From: Copromyces sp. CBS 386.78
Lineage: Eukaryota; Ascomycota; Sordariomycetes; Sordariales; Sordariaceae
Length of the DNA: 64,000 nucleotides
Assembly (NCBI GenBank): GCA_030685235.1
Contig: MU839081.1
Span: forward strand, 744,001-808,000
Reading direction: 5' to 3'
Numbering within the stretch: the stretch's first letter is position 1; the number at the start of each line of letters is the position of its first letter. Below, in pieces: positions 45,425-59,499 of this stretch. Position numbers and translations under genes: made by a program. The notes under the pieces are model-generated. The model searched no databases and had not been told where the DNA came from. It worked only from the letters and a program-made list of their open reading frames with translations.

Positions 45425-47176
45425 TTAAAGAAGCAAGCTAGCAGTTCCGAGAACGGCAGCCATGAGGATACCAGCGGAAGCGGCGCCCTTGGCGACAACG
45501 CCGCTGTTCTCCTTGGGGCCGTCGACGGTAGTCTTGGGGCAGATGTCGGTGCCCTCGAGAGCAGACTTCTTGACCCAGACCTTGGGCTCACCAGCGCCCA
45601 TGTAGGCGGTGATCTGGCCGAGGCCGTCGGCGGTGGAGCTGGAGCAGCTGATGACCTCGACGACCTCGTCAGAGTCGCGGAAGCCGCCGACCGCCATCTC
45701 GTAGCTGTCGCCCTGGGAGGACTTGTTGGTGATGCAGAAGACGACCGCGTTCTCGGCGGGGCCCTTGGACTGGCAGAAGTGGTTGGTGTCGGCGATCAGG
45801 ACATCCGACGTCTTCTTGATGTAGTCGGGCGACTGCTTGATGGCGTTCTTGCGGACCTTGTTGAGCGTGCTGGCAAGGACGTAGAGAGGCGCGGTGGTGT
45901 TGTAGTTGGAGGTCCAGAGGGGCTCGCGGTTGGAGGGGGTCTCGCCGCCCTTGAAGTGCTGCTCCTGACCTTGGTAGACTGTTTTTGTGTGGTGCGTGTC
46001 AGAATGGTGATGGTCCCACGAAAGGGCAAAATGAACAAGTTCGAAACAGAGTATGCTTACCAGTGGGGATACCGTCGTTCATGATAACGTAGGTCATGGC
46101 GTTCTTGGCGAGGGCCAAATCGTCGTTCTGGCTGGCGAAGCGGGGCATATCGTGGTTCTCAATGAAAGTACCGAGGGCAAGAGTGTCGTTGCAGCTGTCA
46201 ACGGCCTGGGCGCGGATCTCGCCGAGGCGCTCAAAGTCACCGCCGTTGAAGGCCGCGTTCAGGGGGTAGAAGTCCAGGTAGTTGGGCATGCCGGGGAGGA
46301 GGTTCTTGGACTTGTTCTGGTAGCGGCACATGTCCGCGGTGACACCGGTCAAGACCTCGCCGAAAGCGAAGACGCCGGAAGCCTCGACGAACTTGGGCAG
46401 GAACTCATCGTTGACGTGCTTGGCGGCATCGATACGGAGACCGTCGATGGAGTAGGTCGAGACGAGATCCTTGATCCACTTGGTGAAGAGGGTGACAACA
46501 TCGGGAGACTCGGTCTTGATATCGGCGAGGGCGACGCCAAAGGGATAGAGCCAGCAGTTCTGGTAGTTGGTGGAGTTCTCCCACTCGGTAACGTTGCAGT
46601 ACGAGTGGAAATACTTTTGGTCGTTGAAGGGCTTGAACTTGGAGTAATCGACCTTGGGGGGAACGATGTTGTCGAACTTTTGCGCCATGTGGTTTACGAC
46701 GACGTCGACCATGAGGAACATGTCACGCTTGTGAAGCTCGTCAACGAGGTTCTTGAGGTCCTCCTTGGTGCCGAACTTGGGGTTGACCGTGGTGAGATCC
46801 TGCGACCAGTAACCGTGGTAAGGCTCACCCACGGAGGTGTCCTCGTCCATGTTCTTGATGACGGGGCTGATCTGGATGGCATCGAAGCCCATACCTGTAC
46901 ATATTATGTCGGCTGCTGGGCTCACAAACAAGGCATGAGACAGGCTGGGCCAAACGTACCTTGGATGTAGTCCAACTTGTTGGTGAGGCCCTTCCAAGTA
47001 CCACCGCAGAACTCGTACAGCTTGCAGTCCACCGAACCGCCGTCGGTGCGGGCGAAACGGTCGATCATGACCTGGTAGATGGATCGGGACTTCCACGCCT
47101 CAGCATCGGCGGCGGCAGCATAACCGGAAAAGCTCAAGGCGGCCGCAACGGCGCCTGTCAAAAGAGATGACCGCAT
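45425..47176 (-). CDS. Alpha-amylase (GH13), GPI-anchored type, paired with alpha-glucan synthase
   Basis: Three minus-strand exons, 47176-46960, 46894-46061 and 45978-45425, give 534 residues. A signal peptide (MRSSLLTGAVAAALSFSGYAAA) precedes a TAKA-amylase-like GH13 domain: SIYQVMIDRFA, YIQGMGFDAIQISP, MVDVVVNHM, the nucleophile in DGLRIDAAKHV (about 227), the acid/base Glu in FAFGEVLTG (about 251) and the third carboxylate in FIENHDMPRF (about 320). The C-terminus has a Cys-containing domain and ends in a hydrophobic tail (ASAGILMAAVLGTASLLL), a GPI signal. Such wall-bound amylases sit next to alpha-1,3-glucan synthase genes in several ascomycetes. They act on the short alpha-1,4-glucan part of wall alpha-glucan rather than on starch as food. 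The divergent synthase gene at 52112 supports that reading here. Confidence 0.92.
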
Positions 47177-50100
47177 ATTGTAGCTGTGTGTCTGAAGGAT
47201 GTTGTTTTTGTCGTCGTTGTCGTGAGTAAAGGCTGCGGGCTTCTTTCTGGTCTCAACGAATGACTCTTTCTCGTCCCTTTCTTTCCTTCTTCTTCCTTCT
47301 CAAAGAGTGGCTGTCTCTCCGATCTTTCGACACCGTCCGTAAAACGAGGGGAGGGATGGCGCAAAGGGGAGTAAACAAAAGCGAGTGTCTACGGGCAAAC
47401 CGAGGAGTGGAAAGACCGATGGAAAAGAGCGTGGGCGAAAAGAAAAACGGGATTCAATTCGCGATATACTACAAAAGGAGTGACTGGTGGACTGGCGACA
47501 AGCGACTCGCACCGGAAAGACGGGACTTTTGGTTGTGGAGAGAGATGGACGGGTGGACGGGGAAGAAGACCTGGAGATGAGTTGGGATGGCTAGAGTTTA
47601 GTTAGGGGGGGGGGAGGTCGTCCAAGTACGAGGAGTTACAAAGACGGTACCAGGCCAGGAAAGGCTACGATTGGCTGACCGCGCCTCTTTTTACCTCGGA
47701 AGGGATGGACGGCCCTGCTCTGGGATGCTGGTCGCCAGCGAACCACGAGACCCAAAGAAGCCCATGAAGGCCGACGAAAGGCCCACGATCCAGTGCATTA
47801 ATCCAGCTGCCACCTGCAAATCACCAACCTAATGCCGCTGAGATCTGCCAGCCCGCAGCTGGAGGCATGGGATGACTCCAGCCGCTACAGCCTCGACAGC
47901 GTCCTTTTTTTTCTCTTCACGGACGACGGCACAAGGGCGGCAGGACAACGGCCAGATCGTGGAGAAAGGCCAGCCAGGGCGGAGGGTAGAAGGGGTCACC
48001 CTTTTGGGGGGGAGGCAGTCTAAAAGCGTCTCATGTCTCGAAAATAGGCCACCCCAAGAAAATCCCAAGAAGTCTCATTTCAGAACCGACAGGGAGACCG
48101 GTGAGGGTTGGATGAGGGTTAGCTGAGGACCATCAGGGTTAGACGAGAGGGTACCAAGGAGGGCTGTATATTTGGTGGTGTGGGAACAGTGGGCGAAAAG
48201 GGGAGAGCCGAGGGAGGATCATGTGGAGCCCCCAAGACCAGAAAAGAGATGAACAGGCCACTCGGGGCAGGGCCAGCAAGGGTCGCCGGTATTGGTTTAA
48301 TTCTTTTAATTGATCTGGCACCCACAGTCCAGTTCATGTGCAATTCAACCTCGTGGGTTTCCATAAAATGAACCGAGCCCACTTGGGTGTCGGGATGATG
48401 GGATGCACCGATGCAGGTCCCTTTTTCTCTTCAACCTGGAATTGTCGCAGCCTGCAGCCGTTGTTGGTTTTTGTTTACATTGGATGGACTGGAGAAGGCA
48501 ACAGTCGGTGAGATGAGGTGGTGACCGTAGTGCAGTGTGAGACGGAAGAATGGAAAAGGAACAAAATGACAGCCAGCCTGCTAGTGTCATTCAGCCAATG
48601 TTACCCAACTTGCATGACCCAATGCAGGAACAAAGTTATCCGAGCACGGTGACCCCAGTGCAGTGTGTGGTGCTAGCGTAATGTATGGAAGGTAACAAAA
48701 CTGCGTATGTAACGTACCTACCTTACCGCATCTTAGGTTGGTATCGCTCCCTGTACGGCATCAAGGCAAGCCTATGTAAGAATGGCATTGTCTGCCCTGT
48801 TGTGCACTTTGTTGGAATGTTTGATGCCATAATTGGGATGTCGAGATGCAATTCACGATCTAGGGGTAGTAGGTACGGTAGAGGTACCTGTAGGGACGGG
48901 ATCGCGGCACAGAGTCGGATATTGCCTGCCATGATGGTGCCATCACCTCCAGCTCCATCGACAATCTGCGGGAGAGTGCGATTATATCAGAATACAGTAC
49001 CTCTAATCCTGTTAAATCCGCCGTCACAACCTACAGTAGTGGTTACCAGCGGACCAACGGTGGAGGGCCCAAGTCCCAGCAAGAGATGGATACGAGCAGC
49101 CCCCGTACCGGGCGTCCTTGCCGTCCTAACCCAGAGCGTCATAGTCCAGGTGCTAAATTACGCGAGATTTTCTCGAATTTTCCCGAGCAGAAAAGCACGG
49201 TCCACCTTTCCCACTGTTCCTTGTCCACTGCTCTGCCCACTCTGCTCGGCCGGCCAACAATGGAACCCCTTTCTGGCTGGCTGTGGGACCTGGTTTCTCC
49301 CGCTTCACGACCACCGCTTGGCCGATCCACAAAGCAGCACTCTGGGCAGCCCACTGCAGCCCACCCATTTCCACCATTCTTTGCCAATCAATCAGAAACC
49401 CGGCTTTTCGTTCCGTCGTCGGTTCAGCCAGAACACCCCCAAGGACCCCATGGAAGGGTTGTGTTTCTTGTTGAAGATGGATGGCGACAGAGAAGAAACA
49501 ACGAAATGCAAGAGCGAGACGTGAAACGCGTCAGTCTGAAGCCCGGGAGGGCTCTTGATCCGGGGATGGGGATTGGAGATGGGTCAATGATGCTGCTGCT
49601 TCGTCAGTGGCAGTCCAGTGGAAGTGCAGGGGAATGGCGCCCAAAAAAAGAACAGCAACGAGACGGGATGGGGCACTGACCGGGCAGAGAAGTGCAGAGA
49701 AAACCCCCGTCGTCCAATACCACCTGTCCTCTTTTAGTAAGTCATATTGTTCGACAGCTTGTTCTAGCTCGATCGTTATTGGCATGTCGCAGATCGCCAC
49801 CTCCCCACTCCAAAGATTGGGAGGCGTCAGAAAACGACCAAGGCAGCACCAGGGCACCACGGCGAGAACACTACAGACTACAGACCTCTAGTGTAAGACC
49901 ACAGGCCACAGGCTGCAGAGGGAAAGCCCTGTGAGAGCGCGGATGCCAGGCGTGTGCTACACTAGGTACCTACTGCGAAGAACTTCCTGGAAGGGTGTCC
50001 TCTGCGACGACGCAGGCATCGCGACACACGCGACGGGAACGATTCAGACATGGAAAGAATGGAAGAATACATACCACTCTTCTGCCAAGAAAAGCGAGCT

Positions 50101-52111
50101 CCAACAAAACAAGGCTTCGTCTCGTAACCATCAAACTGAACCCATCGGCTGCCAGGTACTCCCCTTCTGCTGCTGTCCGGGCTCCGGGCTTCTTGTTCCC
50201 GTCATTGTTTTCGACCATTGTTCTTCCCATCTGATCTGACTATACACGACGTATCGTACGCTGGCTGACTCTTTCTGTGACGGACCACAGGCACACACTG
50301 GAGCATATACCAACAAACTTGGAACTTCGCACATCGTCCCTCGTCCCTCCCTACTCACGTGCTACTACAGTACCGCGCCGATATATAACATACACATACA
50401 AACATGTGCCGACGCAGCCACGAGGCACAGAAATATTACTAGGGAAACACCAAGAAGGCCGGAGCCGCACCCTGCTATTTGCTACAAGCCTACAATGATG
50501 ATAATGGTGGGTGGTAGTGGTGGTCTCGTGCTCGGGCGGTGTGGTTGTTCCTGAGCGTTCAGGCCTCCAGATTGGCCAATCACTTCATGTCCTGTTCACC
50601 CACTGGCCCGTAGGCCGCCATGGAAAGATGCCAAGCTTCCCACCCAGACACTGAACTCCCAGGCTCCCACATCCCACCTCCCACCACACCTCACAAAATC
50701 TCCTATGTCGCTCGTATCGCACACACACTACGCTGTATCTACATGGTATGGACACTGCGGAGTGGTATGGCACCCGCTGCGTACGACTACCAGACACAGT
50801 ATTCCAGTTTCGACCATCAATGGCATGGGATATCGGGTTCGGATTGGCCTGGTCAGTGCGTGCGGAGCAAGCAGAGAGTCGCCCAAAAAAGCCCAAAAAA
50901 AGCAAATGGAGAAATGTTGCTTTTGCTGCCAAGTTCCGTCGCTCTGTCGCCTCACCCTGGATCCTTTTCTGACTTTGTCTGCTCTCGCACTGGCCACAAG
51001 ACCCCTCCAAAACTCGGGACCTCGACATTGTTGGCCGCCGGATGGCCTACCATGTCGTCGAATTAACCAATGACACGGAGATAGCGAAAGTCTAGGAATC
51101 GAGATGATGGACAATCCAGCGAGAAAAGCTCTTGGGAAAACACCGAGGGTCTTGCAGAACAAGGCCTCTCTAGCCTCGACTAGCCTCGAGGGGCCTCCTC
51201 CTAGGGCCTATCGCGCCAACGCCCCCCTCCCCCATCAACCGCGCCAAAACTTGCCCATGCCGCCCCCGTCTGGTGGAGATCTGGTGGCGTTCTGCGTAAA
51301 ACTAAACGCTGTGATGTGAGAAAGTGGAAGGACAGTTGAGAACCAAATTCTAGGGAACTACGAAATGGTGCCAAACGCTCCAAAACAGCCCCGACGCCTG
51401 ACGAGAGACGCTACTGGGCCATTTGGACGGCTTCTTCGTCGCAGAACCATCTGGGCGGGTGAGAGGATGCCGTTGTGCCTCCTTTTCTGGGCTCCTTGGA
51501 CGTTTCGCTGGTGGGCCGTTCGGACGATATGACACCCTAGACACCGCCGAATAGGGGCCGCACAGTACGACAACCAGGTCGCTTGACGTCGAGTGGGCCG
51601 GACGGCGCCCCCTATCGCGCCCCCGTACTGGCTGCTACTGGTCGACGGCCCCCTGTCCACCGTGCATCACAAATGGGCGGAAGACACGGATGTGCCAGCA
51701 ACCATGAAGGCATCCGAGCTTTGGCAAGCCATCAAAGTTGCCCCAGAATGGCTGAAGCCCCTTTCTGCCTGGTGGGCCTCTCAAAAGCTCAATGTTCATG
51801 TCGTGGGGTTGCCAGCCACCAAGGACGGCCAGATCCGTTCGTTACGTATCCAACACCTTGGGGCAGCCAGCACATCTTTTTCCTCTCCTCAAACTCACGT
51901 TCCATATTCTGTATCCGTCCTTCATTCGCGTGGCTTGTGTTGGAGATCTTTGGGCCGGTTCCGTCGTCGTCGTCGTTCGTTTTACACACGTTTACACGCC
52001 TATTGCCTACCTACTACTACTACTATTACTACTACTACCACTTATCCCGTCTCTCGTTACAGTACTTCATTTTTCCTGTCGCTCCCCATGAAGTGGTGAG
52101 CGACGGCGACG
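47177..52111. other. 4.9-kb divergent intergenic region between amylase and glucan synthase
   Basis: ORFs of up to 279 codons (48685-49524, +) have no domain and overlap open frames on other strands, so I do not call them. A 10-G run sits near 47605-47614. Trinucleotide runs (TCG near 51963-51975; CTA/ACT near 52009-52038) lie close to the synthase start. The region probably contains both promoters and long 5' leaders, and may hold an unrecognised noncoding transcript. Confidence 0.4.
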
Positions 52112-55100
52112 ATGACTCGTCTTGCGTTGTTTTCGATTCGCGCTCTCTTCACATTAGCGACAACATTCACACTCACTGACGCCCTCAAATACGATGCCCA
52201 AGAGATAGAGTACAATCTCAACCGGAACAAAACCGCCACAAATCCTCTCGACTACTGGGGCGACCGAACAGAGGATGAACCGGACTTTGAATACTACCCC
52301 TCGCCCAAAAACTGGCGAGTACCCTTCTACACCGTCTTCGTTGATCGTTGGGTAAACGGCGACCCAGACAACGACAATGCCAATGGCACCCTTTACGAGA
52401 CCGATATTATGAGCAATCAGCTCCGGTTCGGCGGTGACGTGGAAGGAATAATAGACTCTCTGGATTACATTCAGGGACAGGGAGTCAAGGTACGAACGAG
52501 CCGGCTGCTTGAACCTCATGAATGGCGGGTACTAACAGAAAGACATCACAGGGAATCTACATTGCAGGATCCCCCTTTATCAACCAACCGTGGGGTGCGG
52601 ATTCGTACTCGGTAGGTTTCTCGGCATCAGCTCACACCCCCTCGACCAGACCCAAAGCTGACCGTTTCTGCTCGCTAGCCACTGGACTTGACCTTGCTCG
52701 ATAGGCATTTCGGTACTATAAAAAAATGGCAGGAGGCGATCGACGCCATCCACGCTCACGACATGTGGGTTATCATGGATAACACAATGGCAACGTAAGT
52801 GAAGCGTGGCTCCGAACTCTTCCTCTCCCCCGTAGCGGTGATGGCTGACCTGATTTGTAGCATGGGTGATCTCATTGGTTTCGAGGGTTACCTGAACGAG
52901 AGTACGCCTTTCCTCGAGGAGGAACACAAGGTCCTGTGGAAGAGCGATCGGCGGTATCTGGACTTCGACATCGGCAACGAATACAACGACACGTGCGACT
53001 ATCCAGAGTTCTGGTACGAAGATGGCAAGCGGATCAAGCCCGATAAGCTCAAGGGATGCTACAACAGCGACTTCGATCAATATGGTGATATCGAGGCCTT
53101 CGGTGTTTTCCCCGATTGGCAGCGCCAGCTTGCCAAGTTCGCCTCCGTCCAGGATCGTCTCCGCGAATGGAAGCCCGACGTGATTGCCCGACTCGCCCGG
53201 TTTTCCTGCATGACAATCGGCATGTTGGACATCGACGGTTTCCGTATCGACAAGGCCGTCCAGGTTACGGTTGACGCCCAGGCTTATTTTAGCAGCGCGA
53301 TGCGAAAGTGCGCAAAGGAAAAGTTCAACAAGGATAACTTCATTATCGTCGGAGAAATTACGAGTGGTAACACTTTGGGATCTATCTACCTTGGCCGCGG
53401 TCGCGAGCCCGAGCCAGCCAGGGACCTTTTGGAAGACCCCAAGAAGGCCATGACCCTCAACACTTCGACCACCGATGTCTCCAAGTACTTCGTTCGCGAG
53501 AAGGGCAACAGTGCCCTCGATGCTGGCGCGTTCCATTATTCCATCTATCGTTTCATGACCCGCTTCTTGGGCATGAGCGGCTACCTCCTGGCCGGCTACG
53601 ATTTGACCACGGACTGGATTGAGACCTGGCACGAAATGATCGCAACAAACGACTTCTGGAACGCCAACACCGGTGAATTCGATCCTCGCCATCTCTACGG
53701 TACATCCAACCAGGACGTGTTCCGCTGGCCAGCCATTGACAAGGGTACCGAGCGCATGCTTCTTGGCTCTTTCATCACCACCTTCCTCTTGCCAGGCGCC
53801 CCCCTGATGTATTACGGTGAAGAACAGGAGCTGTATGCGCTGGACGGCACGGCCTCCAACTATGTCTACGGCCGTCAGGCTATGGCTCCCAGCCCGGCAT
53901 GGATGACCCACGGCTGTTTCTCGTTGGAGAGCGATCTCTTCGTCGATTGGCCCATCACCAAGGGTAGGGATGGCTGCAAAGATAAGTCCGTTGGCTGGGA
54001 TCACCGCAACCCTGCTGCGCCCGTGCGCAACATCATGAAGCACATGTTCGCCATGCGGAACTCTTCCGAGCTTGGAGTCCTGGAGCACGGCTGGTTGCTT
54101 GAAAAGCTTTCCAACCAGACCGATCACACGGTGCTCAAGGGCAGCAGTGAGAGAGAACCTACGGAACGTGGTATCTGGAGCGTCGTCCGTGGACTGTACC
54201 CTGGAGTGCAAGACACGCTCAAGGACAAGCCTGTCTGGTTTGTCTACCATAACCGTGAGAACAGAACGACTTACAAGTTCAACTGCGACAAGAAGGAGGA
54301 AGCGTTCCTTTCGCCCTTTGATGCCGGAGCCAAGGTCAAGAACCTGATGAACGATGGCGATGTCCTTACTTTGTCTTCGTCCACCGTCAAGAACACCTAT
54401 ACCAACTCGGGCAAGAACATGGGCTGTTTCTCAGAGGTCACCCTGGAGCCGTTCGAGTTCCGTGTCTATGTGGATAAACCCGAGGACCGCTGGCTGAAGC
54501 CGGCACCGATGATCACCAAGTTTGCTCCAGGACACGACAAGCCTATTGACTCGACTACAGCGGACCGCAGGATTGAAATCACGTTTGAGTTCAATACCGA
54601 GATGGACTGCCAGAGCGTGACGGATGCGCTCACTGTCAAGTTGACCCAAAATGGCGTGGCTGAACCCACAGAGCTCTCTTGGACCGAACCCAAGTGCGGG
54701 CTTTTTACACCCAAGGATGATGAGAAAATCAAGTACACGGGAGCCATCAACTCGGCCTGGAAGTGGGCCGCTAATTTGACAAATGTTGATGACGGCATCA
54801 TCAAGCTCACTGTTGGTCCCACCGCCACATCCAAGGGGGACAAGGTGGCGACCGGTACTCGGGATCACTTCTTGCTCAGATTTGGCAAGCCTATCAATCC
54901 TGTCGTGTGGGGAGTCGACGCAACCTACAACTGGGACCTTCTTCAGAGCGAAAGCAACAACAGGTACAAGGTCAAGCATAGCGCCGCCGGCGCAACGAAA
55001 TGGCGTTACAGCACCAACTTCGGCTCAACGTGGAGCAAGTGGTTTGATTATACCGGCGAAGAAAAACCTGTTACCGGCCAGCAGTGGGAGGGAACTGATT

Positions 55101-58100
55101 TGCAGGCCTGGGAGGGCAAGCATATCCAAGTCCAATACTACAGCAAGCCTCTGGGCTCATCGGCGTTCATTCAGCACTCGGACAGGGGTGTCGACTACCA
55201 GCGTGTGTTCCCGCACATCAAGCTTCACGGTCCCTTCAACAAGTGGGGTTACGACACCGGCCTGCCTGGTTCGATGGATCTTGTCGGCCACAACACCTGG
55301 TCGTTGCATTACATGTATGAATGGCCGGCCAGCTTCCAGCTCAACGTCTGGGGTATCAACGCGGACAACCAACCTGATGTCTCCTTCATCTTTGGCGATA
55401 TTGATGGTGACCATGTTGTGGACCGCCTCCCCCCCAGCAGTCTTGCCAACAACGTTATCAACATCACTGACCCTCCCCCGATGCCAGCTCTTGCGTGGAA
55501 GGTTTACTACAACGATGCTACCTGGACTTACCACTTGGAGCCGGTTGGCAACATGAATATTCAGCTTGCTCTTTTCTGGCTCTTTGCCATTCTCCCTGTG
55601 GCGTTGGCATGCTTCGCTGGCTGGATCTACGTCACTAGTTTCTACCAAGTCAAGGTCAACAAGTCCGGTTTCGCGACCAAGGGCTGGATGCCACTCAAGA
55701 TTGGCAACCTCTCGAAGCTCAATATCGCTAACGTCGGCAAGGGCGTTGAGATGAACGCCATTACACCGCCCCCGAGCAGCGCGCTTGCTCCCCTTGGTGC
55801 TGCCGGTGGCCGGAGAACCGTGTTGATTGCCACCATGGAGTACAACATTGATGACTTCAAGATTAAGATCAAGATTGGTGGCTTGGGTGTCATGGCCCAG
55901 CTGATGGCGAACGCGCTGAACCATATGGACATCGTTTGGGTCATCCCTGTGGTGGGCGACGTTGACTATCCTCTCGAGAAGATGCAAAAGGCCGACCCCA
56001 TGTACGTCGATGTTATGGGCCAACCCTATGAGATCGAGGTCTACTACTATGTCGTCAAGAACATCACCTACGTCCTTCTCGATGCTCCCATCTTCCGCAA
56101 GCAGACCAAGGCCGATCCTTACATCGCCCGTATGGACGATATCGAGTCTGCCATCTTGTACGCTGCGTGGAACAGCTGTATCGCCGAGTCTATGCGCCGC
56201 TTCCCAGTCGATATCTACCATATCAACGATTACCACGGTGCCGCCGCTCCCCTCTACCTCTTGCCCCAGACCATTCCCGTCTGTCTTTCGCTCCATAACG
56301 CCGAATTCCAGGGTATGTGGCCGATGCGTACCCCAGAGGAAGCGAAGGAAGTCTGCGAGGTCTTCAATCTGCCGCCTGAGGTCGTCAAGGATTACGTTCA
56401 GTATGGTTCCGTCTTCAACTTGTTGCACGCTGGCGCCAGTTATCTCCGTATTCACCAGCGTGGTTTCGGTGCTGTCGGTGTGTCCCGCAAGTACGGTGAT
56501 CGTTCATTGGCTCGTTACCCCATTTTCTGGTCTTTGAAGAACATTGGCCAGCTTCCCAACCCCGATCCTTCCGATACCGCCGACTGGGATCCCAGCCAGG
56601 ATGCCAATGACCAAGCCAAGGGCGTTGAGGTTGACCAGTCATTCGAAGAAAAGAGAGGAGAGTTCCGTCGCCAGGCACAGGAATGGGCCGGTCTCGAGGT
56701 TGACCCTTCGGCTGAACTCTTCGTCTTCGTTGGTAGATGGTCTCTTCAGAAGGGTGTGGATCTGATTGCTGATCTGTTCCCCAGCATTTTGGAGAAGGTA
56801 AGTCAACCTCCATTGCATACGCCTGACCGTATAGTTTTTGCTAACATAATCGGCAATAGTACCCCAAGACTCAGCTCATCTGCATTGGTCCCGTCATTGA
56901 TCTCTACGGTCGCTTCGCTGCCCTGAAGCTCGAGAAGCTCATGCAGAAATACCCCAAGCGTGTCTTCAGCAAGCCCGAGTTCACGCAGCTTCCTCCTTAC
57001 ATCTTTACCGGTGCTGAGTTCGCCCTTATCCCCTCCCGTGATGAGCCCTTCGGTTTAGTCGCTGTCGAGTTCGGAAGAAAGGGTGCCTTGGGTGTCGGTG
57101 CTCGTGTCGGTGGTCTCGGTCAGATGCCTGGTTTCTGGTTCACTGTCGAGTCCATGACGCCGTCCCATTTGATCCAACAGTTCAGACAGGCTATCGATTC
57201 CGCCCTTGCCTGCAAGCACAGCAAGAGAGCTGTCATGCGTGCGTGGTCCGCCAAGCAACGTTTCCCCGTCGCTCAGTGGGTCAAGCAGCTCGACGATTTG
57301 TACAGCGAATCTATCCGTATCCACATCAAGGAGCAGAAGAAGAAGAAGATGGAAGTCCTGAGCCCCGGCCTTAGCGTTCCCGGTGCCTCGTCGCGTGCTA
57401 GCTACGCTGATCCTGGCAGCGGTCGCTCGTCTCCTGGTCCTCTCGCCGTTCCCTCTCGTCCCGTTACCCCCACACTCCGCGATCTCGCTTCTCCCGATCT
57501 CCCGACACCGGGTGTCCCCTGGGCAGGCGGAAGGTCCGAGTCACCAGGCGCCCGCGACTCGACTGCGAGCTCCCTTGCTGGAAACTTCTACTTGCAGCCT
57601 AACGGTGCTCGTGAGAGTACGATGAGTGTCGACAGCTTTGCGATCCGTGCCCAGAATGGAGGACCCATGTCACCTGGCCTTGGTGCCGATGGTGGCCTTG
57701 CCTTCCCTCGTCCTGCGTTCTCACAAGCCCACCGCAACAGCAGCCTGCTCAGTCTTCCGGACGTTGTGGGTGACCGTCACGATCTTAAGCTCCAGAAGGT
57801 TGACCAGTTCTTCAACGACACCAATGGCGAATACTATGCGGAATTCGAGCAGATGCTCGAGGCCTTGACCGCTAGCAACTCTTCCAGCGACCTCTGCATT
57901 GAAACCTTCTTGAAGAGGAGTGAAAAGGAGTGGTTTGCTAGGTACAGAGACGCCAAGCTTGGTCGCCACAGAGACGCCAGCCGTATGGGCCGGAGTCCTG
58001 GAGGTAGCAGACCCGAGTCGAGAAACGGGGATCGCAGCGAGTCGGTTGTCAGCCGTGGCCGCCAACCTATGCGCAGCGCTACCCCCAGTGGCTTGGCTAG

Positions 58101-59499
58101 GTCTGTCTTCGAGGAGTCGCCACCGGGTGGACGCAACGATTACGACGATGAGTTCTTGTTGGGTGACGGTTACCAGGCTCCCACTGGTCTCAAGAAGCTC
58201 CTCTCCGTTCGCATCGGTGACTGGCCCCTCTACTCGTTCTTCCTCGCTCTTGGTCAAATCATCTCTGTCAACTCTTACCAGATCGTCCTGTTGAGTGGCT
58301 CGCAAGCCCAGACGCCTGAGAAGCTCTACACGGTTGCCGGTGTCTATATCGCTACGTCCCTCGGGTGGTGGGGTATGGAGCGCAACTTCAAGTCGGTCTA
58401 CGCTCTATCTGCTCCCTGGTTCTTCTTCGGTCTCGCCTTCCTCCTTCTCGGTATCGCGCCATTCATTGGTGACTGGAAGGTGGCTGACAGCGTGACAAGC
58501 GCGGCTACCGCCTTTTACTCGGCCGGAGCCAGTCATGGTGCCTTGTCGTTCGCCCTCAACTTCGGTGACGAAGGTGGTGCTCCTACCAGGCAGTGGATTA
58601 CTCGTGCCCTGATCGTTTCCGGTATCGCCCAGGTCTACTCTCTTGGTCTCTGGTATTGGGGTGCGACTGTGTCGAGCGAGGCTCAGACCATGACCAAGTT
58701 CATTGGCGAGTCGGGCGTCCCTCTCGCCGTTGTCATTTGCGTACCGGTCGCCGTCTTCCTCTGGGCGATTGGTCTGATTCTTTACGTTGGTCTGCCGGAC
58801 TTCTACCGCCAGTCTCCTGCCACAATTCCCGGCTTTTACATCTCGCTGTACCGCCGTAAGATTGTGCCCTGGTTCTTTGTCATGATCATCGTCCAGAACT
58901 ACTGGCTGTCGGCGCCCTACGGCCGCAGCTGGAGCTTCCTGTTCGCGACGCAGTTCATCCCCGGCTGGGGCGTCTTCCTGATGGCCCTCGGTTTCTTCGT
59001 GGTGCTCTGGAGCATCGTCCTCTACGGCTTCTCCTACTTCTCGGACGAGCACACGTGGCTCCTGCCCATCTTCGCCATCGGTCTCTGCGCTCCTCGCTGG
59101 GCGCAGGAGATGTGGGGCACCAGCGGTATCGGCTGGTACCTCCCGTGGGCCGGCGGCCCTGTCGGCTCGGCCGTCCTCTCCAGGTGTCTCTGGTTGTGGC
59201 TCGGCCTGCTGGATAACATCCAGGGCGTCGGTCTCGGCATGATGCTGCTGGCGACGCTGACGAGACAGCACGTGCTGACGGTGCTCATTGGCGCCCAGGT
59301 GATCGGCTCCGTGTTTACGATGATTGGGCGCGCGACGAGTCCCAACGCTTTGTCGCCCAATACGACTTTCCCCGATTTCTCGCAGGGCTTGTACCCCGGC
59401 GTTGCCAGCCCGTACTTCTGGGTTTGCTTGCTTTTCCAGTTGATTATCCCAGTTGGATTCTTCAAGTTCTTCAGAAAGGAACAGGTGGCGAAGCCATAA
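52112..59499 (+). CDS. ags-1: Cell-wall alpha-1,3-glucan synthase
   Basis: Five exons, 52112-52489, 52552-52611, 52679-52794, 52861-56797 and 56860-59499, give 2376 residues, close to the usual size of about 2400. After a signal peptide comes an extracellular GH13-like domain (to about 1080) with RVPFYTVFVDRWVNGDP, MWVIMDNTMAT and MLDIDGFRIDKAV (about 309). A membrane helix (ALFWLFAILPVALACFAGWI, about 1085) leads to an intracellular GT5 glycogen-synthase-like domain. That domain has the nucleotide-sugar loop KIGGLGVMAQLM (about 1190), HINDYHGAAAPLYLLPQ and IPSRDEPFGLVAVEFG (about 1559). A Ser-rich linker (about 1640-1930) precedes a C-terminal multi-helix domain (about 1950-2370) thought to export the chain. 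The enzyme polymerises UDP-glucose into wall alpha-1,3-glucan at the plasma membrane. The symbol follows Neurospora usage from memory. Confidence 0.95.

Noticed and set aside
46053..46970. 305-codon ORF (+) opposite the amylase
   Set aside because: Antisense shadow of the GH13 catalytic exon and it crosses the amylase intron.
48685..49524. 279-codon ORF (+) between amylase and glucan synthase
   Set aside because: Composition is irregular, other frames are equally open, and no domain, signal peptide or intron supports it.
51583..52179. 198-codon ORF (+) ending within the glucan synthase first exon
   Set aside because: Out of frame with the synthase, no domain; part of the leader region at best.
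52580..54250. 556-codon ORF (-) opposite the glucan synthase
   Set aside because: It is the antisense shadow of the synthase GH13 region, where strong codon bias keeps the opposite strand open. The same applies to 55157-56455 and 58405-59508.
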